From Candidatus Methanoperedens sp. BLZ2 (GTDB lineage: Archaea > Halobacteriota > Methanosarcinia > Methanosarcinales > Methanoperedenaceae), in the NCBI RefSeq assembly GCF_002487355.1, contig NZ_NTMG01000061.1:1-56943 (forward strand): DNA of 56,943 nucleotides, given 5' to 3'. The notes below the pieces were generated by a model. That model worked only from the letters and a program-made list of their open reading frames with translations. It searched no databases and had not been told where the DNA came from. The position numbers and the translations under genes are program-made. Positions 7,877 through 16,500 of the stretch are shown piece by piece (positions within the stretch are counted from its first letter, which is position 1; every line of letters starts with the position of its first letter).

Positions 7877-8659
7877 ATGATAAATCAGGTCAAAAATCTT
7901 GTTCGGAAAAATAAAATAGTTGTTCATACACGCCTATTTTTCAGGCGAATGTCTGATTCCTGGAAATATGTTCCAGTTAAAGAATATGCAAATATCAAGA
8001 AACTCTTTCTATTCTGGGAACTTTTTCCATATTCCCAACAAAATTATGCAAGTCTTTCAAATGTTTATGATCTGGCCAAAGTGATGGAAAAGAATAATAC
8101 CAGGGGAAGTTTCGTTGAATGCGGCGTCTGGAAAGGTGGGTGCGCCGCGGTTATGGCTATTATTGCCAATAAAGCCGGGAACAACAGGAAGATCTGGCTT
8201 TTTGATTCATTTGAGGGGATGCCGGAAGCTACAGGAATGGATTCAGGAAAGAGTGCCATGGAACTGGCTGAAGGTAAAATGAGTGGCAAATTAATTCCTG
8301 TGGGTACGAATATCGCTTTAATAGAGGATGTTAAGAAACTGTTTTTTGAAAAATTAAATTTAAATAAGAGTAACATAATCTTTGCAAAGGGCTGGTTCCA
8401 GGAGACAATCCCAAAATACAAAGATCAAATAGACCATATCGCTATTCTTAGAATTGATGGGGACTGGTATGAGTCAACAAAAACATGTTTAGAGAATCTC
8501 TATGATCAGGTTATTGAAGGAGGATATATAATAATTGATGATTATGGCTTTTTTCCAGGATGTAAAAAAGCGGTCGATGAATTTATCAGTATGAGAAATC
8601 TGAAAGTAGAATTAATAAAGATCGATTATTCGCGCGTATATTTTAAAAAATTGGATTAA
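7877..8659 (+). CDS. TylF/MycF-like O-methyltransferase
   Basis: A 260-residue SAM-dependent methyltransferase of the macrocin O-methyltransferase (TylF) family, which methylates sugar hydroxyls and needs a divalent metal. SFVECGVWKGG (about 75-86) is the SAM-binding loop, WLFDSFEGMPEA is the next family motif, and LRIDGDWYESTKTCLENLYD together with GGYIIIDDYGFFPGC contains the acidic metal-binding residues. It starts at ATG 7877 behind a CAAAGG site. It follows the TnpB element and points the same way as the glycan genes before it. The most likely role is methylation of a sugar in the surface glycan; methylated sugars are common in archaeal envelope polymers. Confidence 0.88.
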   Translation: MINQVKNLVRKNKIVVHTRLFFRRMSDSWKYVPVKEYANIKKLFLFWELFPYSQQNYASLSNVYDLAKVMEKNNTRGSFVECGVWKGGCAAVMAIIANKAGNNRKIWLFDSFEGMPEATGMDSGKSAMELAEGKMSGKLIPVGTNIALIEDVKKLFFEKLNLNKSNIIFAKGWFQETIPKYKDQIDHIAILRIDGDWYESTKTCLENLYDQVIEGGYIIIDDYGFFPGCKKAVDEFISMRNLKVELIKIDYSRVYFKKLD

Positions 8660-9078
8660 AAAATTATCCTGTATTTTAGAAAAAATAAATTTTCAGATTT
8701 TGTTGTCAGAAGTTTGGGGTAAAGTTGGGTAATTTATGACAACAGAGGAGGGGCGGGGTAGAACCCCGGATATATCACCTCGCAGAGTATAAAAGCATAA
8801 CTTTTGTTGAACCGAAGGAATACCCGTTATTTCAGTTAAAAAAGCCATTATCAATGAGGGAGCTTCCTTTGATGAGCATTACAATTCCAGCTACTCTCAT
8901 ACCTGGAAATATAATAGCTCCTATCATTGTTGAGGCCAGGGAATAAATTAAAAGGAGCTATTCTTATAGCTTGTGATGGGGAGGGATTAATTAATGGATG
9001 GGCTCCTAATTGTGCAAAACTTTATATTTGTTGAGTGTATTTTTATCGTACATTATTAATACTTTGAGGAAATTTTTT
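8660..9078. other. Gene-free stretch with hairpins and a possible decayed coding remnant
   Basis: No complete gene. It holds an 8-bp inverted repeat (TGTTGTCA 8701-8708 with TGACAACA 8737-8744), a CGGGGT-AGA-ACCCCG hairpin (8754-8768), and a later inverted pair AATAGCTCCT/AGGAGCTATT around 8910-8962. Short open stretches around 8825-8935 look like broken coding sequence but are interrupted by stops in all frames. The end carries the ribosome-binding site of the next gene. Confidence 0.5.
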
Positions 9079-9975
9079 ATGATACAAATTAATTTAAAAT
9101 TCAGTATAAAAAATATTAAAGATGAAATTTTGTGGGATTATTTTTACGGTGCTCTTCGTAAACCAAAAGAAAATTTTAAAGGCACTTCATCTAATATAAA
9201 AAATATTCTGCATAATCCTCTAATACAGAATGAAATCATTGAAGAACTAAAAAATAATGATTTGAATGTTATAGATCTCAAAATAGACGTGGACGATTAC
9301 AGAAAATACCTGAAAGAGGCTGAATATAATAAATTTCCTGATTATTACTCTACTGGCAATAAATCGTTTAACATCAGTGAGAAATCACTTGAGCATTATC
9401 TAGGAGCTAAGTTATTATCCTTGTCCAAAGAGGATATATATATAGACATTGCAAATGATAACTCACCTGCACCAGATATATACAAAAAATTATTTGGTTG
9501 TAAGGTATATCAACAGGATTTGGTTTATCCAGATGGCATTCATGGAAATATCATCGGGGGAGATGCGGCAAATATGCCGTTGGAGGACGGTTCTGTAACA
9601 AAGATGGGACTTCATTGCTCATTTGAACACTTTGAAACAGATTCAGACTTACGATTTATCAAAGAAGCTGGCAGGGTTCTGAAGAAGGGAGGAAAATTAT
9701 GTATACTACCATTATATCTTTTCAATAAATATATAATAACAACAGATCCCGCGATTTTGCCAAAAGGTGGTATACCTTTTGAGGAAGACGCTGTATTGTA
9801 TTGTTTTAATAGATTAAATGTTCGCCACTGTCGCTTCTACGATATACCTCATTTCATATCCAGAATAAAAAATAATCTGAATGATCTCAAATTGACGATC
9901 TTTGTTGTCAATAATGAAAAAGAGGTGGATTCATCATGTTATGTTAAGTTTATAGCAATGTTTGAAAAAAGCTGA
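9079..9975 (+). CDS. Class I SAM-dependent methyltransferase
   Basis: A 298-residue methyltransferase of the Methyltransf_11 type. The central part shows the Rossmann-fold order: YIDIANDNSPAPDIY in the motif I position (with a poor glycine loop), GDAANMPLEDGSVTKM (motif II/III), then AGRVLKKGGKLCILPLYLF (motif IV). I use the ATG at 9079, nine bases after TTGAGGA, rather than the TTG at 9010, which would add 23 poorly supported hydrophobic residues. Its last 37 bases overlap the convergent GT4 gene. Substrate unknown; its place among glycan genes suggests sugar or lipid-linked sugar methylation. Confidence 0.75.
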   Translation: MIQINLKFSIKNIKDEILWDYFYGALRKPKENFKGTSSNIKNILHNPLIQNEIIEELKNNDLNVIDLKIDVDDYRKYLKEAEYNKFPDYYSTGNKSFNISEKSLEHYLGAKLLSLSKEDIYIDIANDNSPAPDIYKKLFGCKVYQQDLVYPDGIHGNIIGGDAANMPLEDGSVTKMGLHCSFEHFETDSDLRFIKEAGRVLKKGGKLCILPLYLFNKYIITTDPAILPKGGIPFEEDAVLYCFNRLNVRHCRFYDIPHFISRIKNNLNDLKLTIFVVNNEKEVDSSCYVKFIAMFEKS

Positions 9976-11114
9976 CTCAATTTTTCTCCATATTGGTCCC
10001 AGGAGTATTTTTCTTCTGCCAGCTTTCTACCGTTTTTTGCAATGTATCCTGCATACTCAGTATCATTTAATAATTCATTGATTCTATCAGGGAATTTACT
10101 GATATCATCCTCTATTATCAGGTGCTTTCCATCTATCGCATCAATTCCCTCTGCGCCGATCGATGTTGAAATTACAGGCTTTTCCATAGCAAAATACTCA
10201 AGAATTTTAAGGCGTGTCCCGCCACCGATGCGCAGTGGGACTATACAGACATCCGAATTAGAAATAAACGGCCTTACGTCAGGCACCTCACCGGTTATGA
10301 AGATATCATTTTTTTCGAGGTTCTTCAGGGTACTAATGGGATTTCTTCCTACAGCATAGAATTTGATTTGCGGGATTTTTTCTTTCAGGACTGGATATGC
10401 ATCCCTGCAGAAAGATTTAATTGCATCTACATTTGGATACCAGTTCATAAGACCGGTGAACACTATGTTCGGGCTAAAGTCTTTCCGTTCAACAGGATAA
10501 AAATGATCTAAATCCACACAATTGGGCAGCATCATTAGATTTTGTGCCCCCATTGCTCTGAGCCTTTTACTATCGTTTTCAGAGACAGAGATGCAGGCAT
10601 CAAAACTTCTGATAGCATCCTGTTCATGTTTCTTATTTTTAAGATAATCAAGGAAAGTTAAAACTGACCTGGTACTGAATTTATTTATAAATGTTCTATA
10701 TAAGATATCAGATTCGATATTATGTGCATCATACACTTTCGGGATCGTTGAAATATTTTTCACATATGCCGACATTAAAAGCGATTCAACATGGAGAATC
10801 TGGAAATTATTATGATTAATTATATGAGAAATCTGCTCCTGAATTTTTGGTGAATAACAACTTAACATCGTCTCATAAGGATTCCAGGATAAGAGTGATT
10901 TCAATCGACCATATTTTTTCGCCTGGAATGGTAACGGATAAACGGTACAATATTTTTCCAGACCCGATACGTCTTTAACTTCGCCGGGACGAACTAAAAA
11001 TAATACAGAGATATCGTGGTATTTTGATATTGTTTTAATTAAATTAAAATTTCTGATTTTTGCTCCACTATTCGGCGGATAGGGCGGATTCGGTGCTAAG
11101 AAAAGTATATTCAT
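9939..11114 (-). CDS. Glycosyltransferase family 4, EPS sugar-transferase type
   Basis: A 391-residue GT-B enzyme that transfers a sugar from a nucleotide donor. The start MNILFLAPNPPYPPNSGAK and the following IRNFNLIKTIS resemble the sugar transferases associated with the PEP-CTERM/EpsH1 exopolysaccharide systems. The C-terminal donor half has VFTGLMNWYPNVDA, then VPLRIGGGTRLKILEYFAM and KPVISTSIGAEGI, the usual GT4 nucleotide-sugar loop. It is the last gene of a minus-strand operon (flippase, two methyltransferases, GT2, GT4), 27 bases after the GT2. Its 3' end overlaps the convergent methyltransferase gene by 37 bases, so the transcripts are partly antisense. Confidence 0.9.
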   Translation of the reverse strand: MNILFLAPNPPYPPNSGAKIRNFNLIKTISKYHDISVLFLVRPGEVKDVSGLEKYCTVYPLPFQAKKYGRLKSLLSWNPYETMLSCYSPKIQEQISHIINHNNFQILHVESLLMSAYVKNISTIPKVYDAHNIESDILYRTFINKFSTRSVLTFLDYLKNKKHEQDAIRSFDACISVSENDSKRLRAMGAQNLMMLPNCVDLDHFYPVERKDFSPNIVFTGLMNWYPNVDAIKSFCRDAYPVLKEKIPQIKFYAVGRNPISTLKNLEKNDIFITGEVPDVRPFISNSDVCIVPLRIGGGTRLKILEYFAMEKPVISTSIGAEGIDAIDGKHLIIEDDISKFPDRINELLNDTEYAGYIAKNGRKLAEEKYSWDQYGEKLSQLFSNIAINLT

Positions 11115-11141
11115 ACAACCACATTAGATTATTTTGTGCAT

Positions 11142-12149
11142 TTATTTTTTCCTGATAGGATTCAAATGGTATTTAGTAGCAAATTTCAGTTCCATGGCCA
11201 TCTGCCTGGAATGGGATCGCAGCCAGTTCATTAAATGTCCATAACAACATACTCTTTCATAAAAGGCCAGAGAAAAGCGATTTATTGAATTGAAATATTC
11301 AAAAAAAAACCTCCAGTGCGGAAATGATATCTGTCCGCCCTTTGACGAATCGAACCAGACACTGCGCATGTGCATATCCGGGTGCGCCCTGACCGAGCGC
11401 TCTGCATGATCCCTGTTAAAAAAAAGATACTCCGGAATCTCAAAGAACCGACCGAGCAGGCCAAGTTCGGCAAGTAAACCCAGGTCTGAACCCGGATAAG
11501 ATTTGATAAGTGAAGTTTTCCTGAGAACATCAGACCGAATCAATCCGAATACCTCAAAACACATTGGATGAAAGAATATGAGATCACCGAATCGATCCTG
11601 GGGCTTCGTGGAATTAACATTCAGTTTTCTTGCTAAGTAGCGTCTGCTGAATGGAAGATTGAATCGAATATTTTGATTGGTTTGATCGGTATTCAGCTTT
11701 AGGATGTAGGCTGCAATGACAGATCCATATTCATCGATGATTTCAGTTCTTGAACTGCAAAGCACAATTGAATTATCTTCCTCAAGAACTTTTATGCACT
11801 TCGATAGATAATCCGGAGCTATGAGGTCGTCATGTGCAGCCCATTTGAAATATATACCTGAAGATAAATTAAATACGTTATTAAAGTTCCAGGCAGCACC
11901 ACGATTTTTTTCAATCCTGTGATAACGAATACGGGAATCTTTCTTTGCATACGCCTGACAGATTTCCTGTGTTCTGTCCGTGGAGGCGTTGTCAGAAATT
12001 ACCAGCTCGAAATCCGTATACGTTTGGGCTAAGATCGAATCCAGCGCTGCCTCAAGATATTTTTCACCATTGTATACTGGTAAACCGAAACTTACTGGAA
12101 CTCTGGATTTTTTGTTATTATATTTTTCTCCTTCTGATCCCGGACTCAT
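11142..12149 (-). CDS. Glycosyltransferase family 2
   Basis: A 335-residue soluble GT-A enzyme. The N-terminus has FGLPVYNGEKYLEAALDSIL and ELVISDNASTDRT, the classic GT2 donor-binding part. YFKWAAHDDLIAPDYL supplies the acidic metal site (HDD in place of DxD). No membrane helices. The start is ATG 12149 with GAGGTTGAT upstream. It lies 12 bases after the stop of the methyltransferase gene, so it is co-transcribed. It probably adds one residue of the oligosaccharide repeat unit that the Wzx-like flippase of the same operon exports. Confidence 0.9.
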   Translation of the reverse strand: MSPGSEGEKYNNKKSRVPVSFGLPVYNGEKYLEAALDSILAQTYTDFELVISDNASTDRTQEICQAYAKKDSRIRYHRIEKNRGAAWNFNNVFNLSSGIYFKWAAHDDLIAPDYLSKCIKVLEEDNSIVLCSSRTEIIDEYGSVIAAYILKLNTDQTNQNIRFNLPFSRRYLARKLNVNSTKPQDRFGDLIFFHPMCFEVFGLIRSDVLRKTSLIKSYPGSDLGLLAELGLLGRFFEIPEYLFFNRDHAERSVRAHPDMHMRSVWFDSSKGGQISFPHWRFFFEYFNSINRFSLAFYERVCCYGHLMNWLRSHSRQMAMELKFATKYHLNPIRKK

Positions 12150-12161
12150 TTTTTATCAACC

Positions 12162-13406
12162 TCAAACAAATATCAATTGTGCTGATACTCCTAAACCATT
12201 CATTATCTGCTGGATTTCATTTTTATATATTGCATTCATTATTATTATTTTATCCGGCTGGTATTCTCTCAGGAACTCAGGTGAACATATTTTCTGCCCT
12301 GTTCCCGGAATATATTTACCCTGTTTACGGGGATTGATATCAATGACATATTCTATCTGCTTTTTAGCCCCGATCATATTCAAGAACGTGACACCTTTAG
12401 AGCCGGCTCCCCACAATACAATCTTCTGTCCGGACTTTTCAACAGTTTTGATTTCTTTCTTCCAGGTTCTTATTTTAGTATGGAACTTCCTTACAAACTG
12501 GTCCAATAAAAGTTTCATATTGGATTCATAATCGGTCTTTCGACAGGATTGCGAAGTACAAGCTATAGCCTCTATGAAAAGAAATTGGCCATTATACGAA
12601 TCGTTTAACGCAAAAATCGAGAATCCGCATGAAGCGAATAAATAAGCAAGTGATCGTTTGCTGAAGAATGATCTATGTTCATAAATCAAATCCCATATTC
12701 CAAGATCCTTCAAAGTATAATCTACATTCGGGACCTCAAAAAAAACAATTGTATGATTATCACCTATCATTTTGCGAATATCAGTCAAAAAATCAACAGG
12801 AGATTCGATGTGTTCCAGGACCTGTCGGCAACATATGAAATCAGCCCTGTAATTCAGGTATCTTTGCGAATAAAAATCTTTAATAAAAGTAATTTCTGGA
12901 TCAGGGCAGGGTGTCTCCCCGACATTTTCATAACTGGAATCAAATCCGACTCCCCGGTTTTTGCCGGTTTTACATAGCAATTTTAAGAAATCCCCTTTTC
13001 CGCATCCTATCTCAATTATACTTTTTCCGTGTAAATTGTAGGTTTCTATCAATCTATCTGCCAATTCTTTAGCATAACCCTGGAAAATTTGAGAAAAATG
13101 TAATGAATTTTCATATTGTTGCGTATATTCCATTAGCCTGGGATCAAAAGCACAATTAAAAATATGTTCACAATCTTCACATAACACTAAAATAATATCG
13201 GACCTTGGAGCGTTCAAAGCATCGTCGCTTGTTTCCCATAGAAGGTTGCAATGAACAGGGACATCCGGAATCTCAAGAAAGACATCAGTATTTGATGATT
13301 TGCAGACAGGACATATACTTTCTTTCCGAATATTCTTATTATTCACTATATTCTTATTATTCACTATATTCTTATTATTCACTATATTCTTATTATTCAC
13401 TAACAT
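12162..13406 (-). CDS. C-methyltransferase-like protein with zinc-binding N-terminus (paralogue 1)
   Basis: A 414-residue protein with the three-part layout of sugar C-methyltransferases (NovU/TylC3 type): an N-terminal zinc site (C32, C35, C76, C79), a SAM-binding domain with IIEIGCGKGDF (131-140), and a C-terminal Rossmann-like half with VLWGAGSKGVTFL. These enzymes methylate a ring carbon of a nucleotide-linked deoxy-keto sugar. It is paralogous along its length to the next gene upstream. The first ~26 residues are four copies of VNNKNI encoded by a perfect 18-bp tandem repeat. No strong ribosome-binding site precedes the ATG, and no other ATG lies between the repeat and the zinc site, so the true start is uncertain. 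Confidence 0.82.
   Translation of the reverse strand: MLVNNKNIVNNKNIVNNKNIVNNKNIRKESICPVCKSSNTDVFLEIPDVPVHCNLLWETSDDALNAPRSDIILVLCEDCEHIFNCAFDPRLMEYTQQYENSLHFSQIFQGYAKELADRLIETYNLHGKSIIEIGCGKGDFLKLLCKTGKNRGVGFDSSYENVGETPCPDPEITFIKDFYSQRYLNYRADFICCRQVLEHIESPVDFLTDIRKMIGDNHTIVFFEVPNVDYTLKDLGIWDLIYEHRSFFSKRSLAYLFASCGFSIFALNDSYNGQFLFIEAIACTSQSCRKTDYESNMKLLLDQFVRKFHTKIRTWKKEIKTVEKSGQKIVLWGAGSKGVTFLNMIGAKKQIEYVIDINPRKQGKYIPGTGQKICSPEFLREYQPDKIIIMNAIYKNEIQQIMNGLGVSAQLIFV
13331..13402. repeat. 18-bp tandem repeat, four perfect copies, inside a coding start
   Basis: TATTCTTATTATTCACTA is repeated four times without a mismatch. Read on the minus strand it encodes VNNKNI directly after the start codon of the methyltransferase gene. 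Since 18 is a multiple of three, copy-number change would lengthen or shorten the N-terminus without breaking the frame. The perfect identity points to recent expansion by slippage. Confidence 0.95.
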
Positions 13407-13460
13407 CGGCTCATTCGAATTATGTTCAATTTTCTTTTCTTCATGTTTTAAACAGATTTT

Positions 13461-14645
13461 TTAAACAGATTTTAGTTCTGCAGTAACACCCATTTTATCA
13501 AGAGTCTCTTGAATTTCATTACAATAAATTGGATTCATAACTATAATTGTATCAGGCTTGTACTGAATTAAAAACTCCGGGGCAATGACCTTTTGACCTG
13601 TACCTGCCATATATGTTCCATGTTTTTTTGGATTGATATCAACTACATATTCTATCTCTTTAAGAATGTTGAGAGTGGTTAGAAATGCAACTCCTTTGGA
13701 ACCTCCTCCCCAGAGGACTACTTTGCGGCCTTTTTTCCTTGAATTTTCAAAGTAGCTTTTCCACGTATTTAATTGTTTCTTACAGTTCTTAGAGAATAGA
13801 TCAACCTGGCTTTTTAGTTGCACTATATCCTCTTCTGCTGGTAACGAGTTACGTTTCTCTCCCTGGCTCAATCGTGCTCCTAACATTATATACTGATCGT
13901 CATAATCAATATACAGATCTATAATTTCAAAACCGTTATTTCTAAACAATTTAGCCAGGGACCCTGGACTGAAATACGAACAGTGTTCATAATATATGTC
14001 CCAGAATGCCTGTTCTTTCAGGATTCGCCTGACATCCGGAACCTGGAAAAATACTGTGGTATCAGGTTTGTTATGAATAGATTTTTTAACAGTTCTTATA
14101 AAATCGGCTGTTTCATATATATGTTCAAGTGTCATTCTGCAGCAAAGGAAGTCACATTGAATATCAGCATATTTTTCTGAATAAAAGTCTTTTATGATAG
14201 AAACATGGTTTTTTTCAAGATTTTCATTGCGTCCCGGTATATAAGCCGGATCAAAACCCCTGCCGCGATTATTCCCAAGTTCGCAAAGCATTGATAAAAA
14301 CTCCCCCTGACCACATCCGATTTCAATTATGTCCCTGCCATGAAGATTATAGCGATCAATTAAATTCCGGGCTAATTTCCGGGCAAATAGATTAAAAGTT
14401 GTTGAATAAATTTGTGTTGATTCATATTCATTTGAATATTCATGAACACTTGAGTCAAATGAAACATTCGAGATAAAACCACATTTTTCACAAAATCCCA
14501 ATTCAATATCTCTTTTCGGATATGTTATGGCTTTCTCCTTAGTTTTTAATAATTGTACACTATGAATGGGTATGTCTGCAATTTCATAAATTATGGATGG
14601 CATTTCCAATGAGCCACAATTTGGACAGGATTTTTTTTCTAACAT
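13461..14645 (-). CDS. C-methyltransferase-like protein with zinc-binding N-terminus (paralogue 2)
   Basis: A 394-residue paralogue of the next gene downstream with the same layout: zinc cysteines C7, C10, C52, C55, SAM motif IIEIGCGQGEF (about 106-116) and the C-terminal part VLWGGGSKGVAFL. The start (MLEKKSCPNC) has an AAAGGA site and shows what the normal N-terminus looks like without the repeat tract. Two copies may act at different sugars or positions, or form a heteromer. The gene sits 77 bases after the flippase gene and 54 bases before paralogue 1, in one operon. Assignment to C-methylation is by architecture; N- or O-methylation is possible. Confidence 0.85.
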   Translation of the reverse strand: MLEKKSCPNCGSLEMPSIIYEIADIPIHSVQLLKTKEKAITYPKRDIELGFCEKCGFISNVSFDSSVHEYSNEYESTQIYSTTFNLFARKLARNLIDRYNLHGRDIIEIGCGQGEFLSMLCELGNNRGRGFDPAYIPGRNENLEKNHVSIIKDFYSEKYADIQCDFLCCRMTLEHIYETADFIRTVKKSIHNKPDTTVFFQVPDVRRILKEQAFWDIYYEHCSYFSPGSLAKLFRNNGFEIIDLYIDYDDQYIMLGARLSQGEKRNSLPAEEDIVQLKSQVDLFSKNCKKQLNTWKSYFENSRKKGRKVVLWGGGSKGVAFLTTLNILKEIEYVVDINPKKHGTYMAGTGQKVIAPEFLIQYKPDTIIVMNPIYCNEIQETLDKMGVTAELKSV

Positions 14646-14722
14646 TGTAATTCCTTTATTAGTAAAATTTTTGCATTTATAATAAATTTAACGCATATTA
14701 AATGTTGTTAAAGTTAATATCA

Positions 14723-16183
14723 TCATGAGATCAGATTTGAATATAACATTCGAATGTCTTCTTTTAATCTACCATTTGTCAGAATAAATAGGATTAATAC
14801 ATACATAATAATTCCTGACAGGACTAAAAATATTAGATACAATAGAGGATATTTTGAAATAATATCATACATTTTTGTGTATTCTTTAATTCCTATAATA
14901 AAAATTGCCATTAGAATTGCTGATAAGAGTGGTGGTATTAATATTTTGACAAAACTCTTTCCCTCTATTCCCAGAAATTTTACTGCAAGACTAAAACTAA
15001 TAGGTGCGAAAATTAATCCGGAGAGAGAAACAAGAGATGCTACTCCAATTAAACCAAAAATTTTTGCTGCCGGAATAATAAATAAAATTATTAAAAATAA
15101 TTGCATTCCAACCAGTATTGTTGATATATTGGGCTTTCCCATAGAAAGGTATAGACTGCTCGTTGCTGAAGAAAGAGAATAAACTAAACCTGCAATACAT
15201 AATATCTGTAATGGTAAAATTGCGGGAGCCCATTTTTCTCCGAGTACTATCTTTACAAATTCCGGAGCGAGTGCAAAGATACCAAGTGTAATAGGTATGG
15301 TGATAATAGAGGTATATTTTAGAGTTTTTAAAAATGCATTTCCCAGTCTGGGAATATCATTACTAATATTTGAAAATGTTGAAAACAGAACTTTATCAAA
15401 TATTACAACTATCTGCCTGGATGAAAAGGTTGCCCAGGTATAAGCTATTATGTAATATCCCACAACCGTTGGTCCTATTAGCTTTCCTAAAACGGTATAA
15501 ATTAAATTATCAAAAGCTAAAATTATAAATCCGGTTGCCATTACGTACTTTCCATAGTTGAAAAGTTCTTTTGCTATTTTTTTATCTAATTGTAAATGGA
15601 ATTTCCATGGGTTTATAATCCAGAAAATGATAGAAGAGACTACTCCCTGTATAATTCTGCCATATACAAGACTCCAAAAAGAATAGCCGTTATATGCCAT
15701 GAAAATTGCCACTGCAGAATATGAAATATTGCCTAAAAAACCAGATATAACAATCTTCTCGAACCTGAGTTCCTTTGTCAATTTCGTATTTGGTATAAAA
15801 TTAAAATTTTCAATTATAATAACAATCGCAGAAATTTTCAAAATCGAGGAAATTACCTGGTCTTTAAAAAAATTTGCCCACAAAGGAGCGACAATATAAA
15901 CTACACAAAAAAGAAGGATACTCATTATTAATCTAATCGAAAATCCAGTCCGTAAGGATTTTTCAACGTTTTCCTTTCTTTGAATGACCGCACTGGACAT
16001 TCCAAAATCTTTTAACCCATCAACTAATGTAATCAATATACCGGCTATTGCGACAATGCCAAAATCCGATGGCGAGAGTAGTCGAGCCAGGATAATTAGA
16101 GTTACTAAATTGAGAATTTTTCCAAAAACCTGAAATAAACCAACAGCACTTATATTTTTCAACGTTTTTTTTGTTAAGGACAT
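14723..16183 (-). CDS. Wzx-type polysaccharide flippase (MOP superfamily)
   Basis: A 486-residue integral membrane protein with about 14 hydrophobic segments. The beginning ISAVGLFQVFGKILNLVTLI and LARLLSPSDFGIVAIAGIL are characteristic of the lipopolysaccharide/exopolysaccharide flippases (WzxC/RfbX-like) of the MOP superfamily. It moves lipid-linked oligosaccharides from the inner to the outer face of the membrane. The ATG at 16183 follows a GAGAGGAG ribosome-binding site. It is the first gene of the five-gene minus-strand operon and presumably exports the product of the glycosyl- and methyltransferases behind it. Confidence 0.92.
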   Translation of the reverse strand: MSLTKKTLKNISAVGLFQVFGKILNLVTLIILARLLSPSDFGIVAIAGILITLVDGLKDFGMSSAVIQRKENVEKSLRTGFSIRLIMSILLFCVVYIVAPLWANFFKDQVISSILKISAIVIIIENFNFIPNTKLTKELRFEKIVISGFLGNISYSAVAIFMAYNGYSFWSLVYGRIIQGVVSSIIFWIINPWKFHLQLDKKIAKELFNYGKYVMATGFIILAFDNLIYTVLGKLIGPTVVGYYIIAYTWATFSSRQIVVIFDKVLFSTFSNISNDIPRLGNAFLKTLKYTSIITIPITLGIFALAPEFVKIVLGEKWAPAILPLQILCIAGLVYSLSSATSSLYLSMGKPNISTILVGMQLFLIILFIIPAAKIFGLIGVASLVSLSGLIFAPISFSLAVKFLGIEGKSFVKILIPPLLSAILMAIFIIGIKEYTKMYDIISKYPLLYLIFLVLSGIIMYVLILFILTNGRLKEDIRMLYSNLIS

Positions 16184-16500
16184 AATTATACTCCTCTCTA
16201 ACTTAGAATATTGTTGGCAATTTCTCAGCGATCCGTTTATTGGATAATCCCGGTTTCATAAGATACCTTACGAGAAAGCAATTCAAAGGCAGAATTTAGT
16301 TCCCTGGAAAATAGTTCCTGTTTTGTCATTGAAAAAGTCCTCTTTTCATTCTTCCCGGTACATTCCTTATAAAGGTAAATTTATAGTCTATTATGTTGAG
16401 ACTCTATATATATTATATAGCAACAAATCTCTAAATGAGGGAGAAAACGTTAGCTATTGGGATGAAAAGAAATCCTGCCCTTTTTCGGACCCATAATATC
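16184..16500. other. Spacer with promoter region of the flippase operon and a 30-codon ORF
   Basis: No established gene. On the minus strand a 30-codon ORF (ATG at 16329-16327, TAA at 16239-16237) has an AGAGG site nine bases ahead. It reads MTKQELFSRELNSAFELLSR and onward, with no recognisable family. It could be a leader peptide for the flippase operon or a gene remnant. An AT-rich TATATATTATATAG stretch (about 16408-16421) could serve as a promoter element on either strand. Confidence 0.35.

Noticed and set aside
8754-8768. CGGGGT/ACCCCG hairpin considered as an IS right end or terminator
   Set aside because: It lacks the TTCAC sequence that follows the tnpB right end and has no T-run after it, so neither reading is supported.
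13331-13402. Possible CRISPR-like repeat array
   Set aside because: The 18-bp units are directly adjacent without spacers and lie inside a coding frame.
16237-16329. A 30-codon minus-strand ORF with an AGAGG site before the flippase operon
   Set aside because: Too short to support as a gene without conservation data; described only as content of the spacer.
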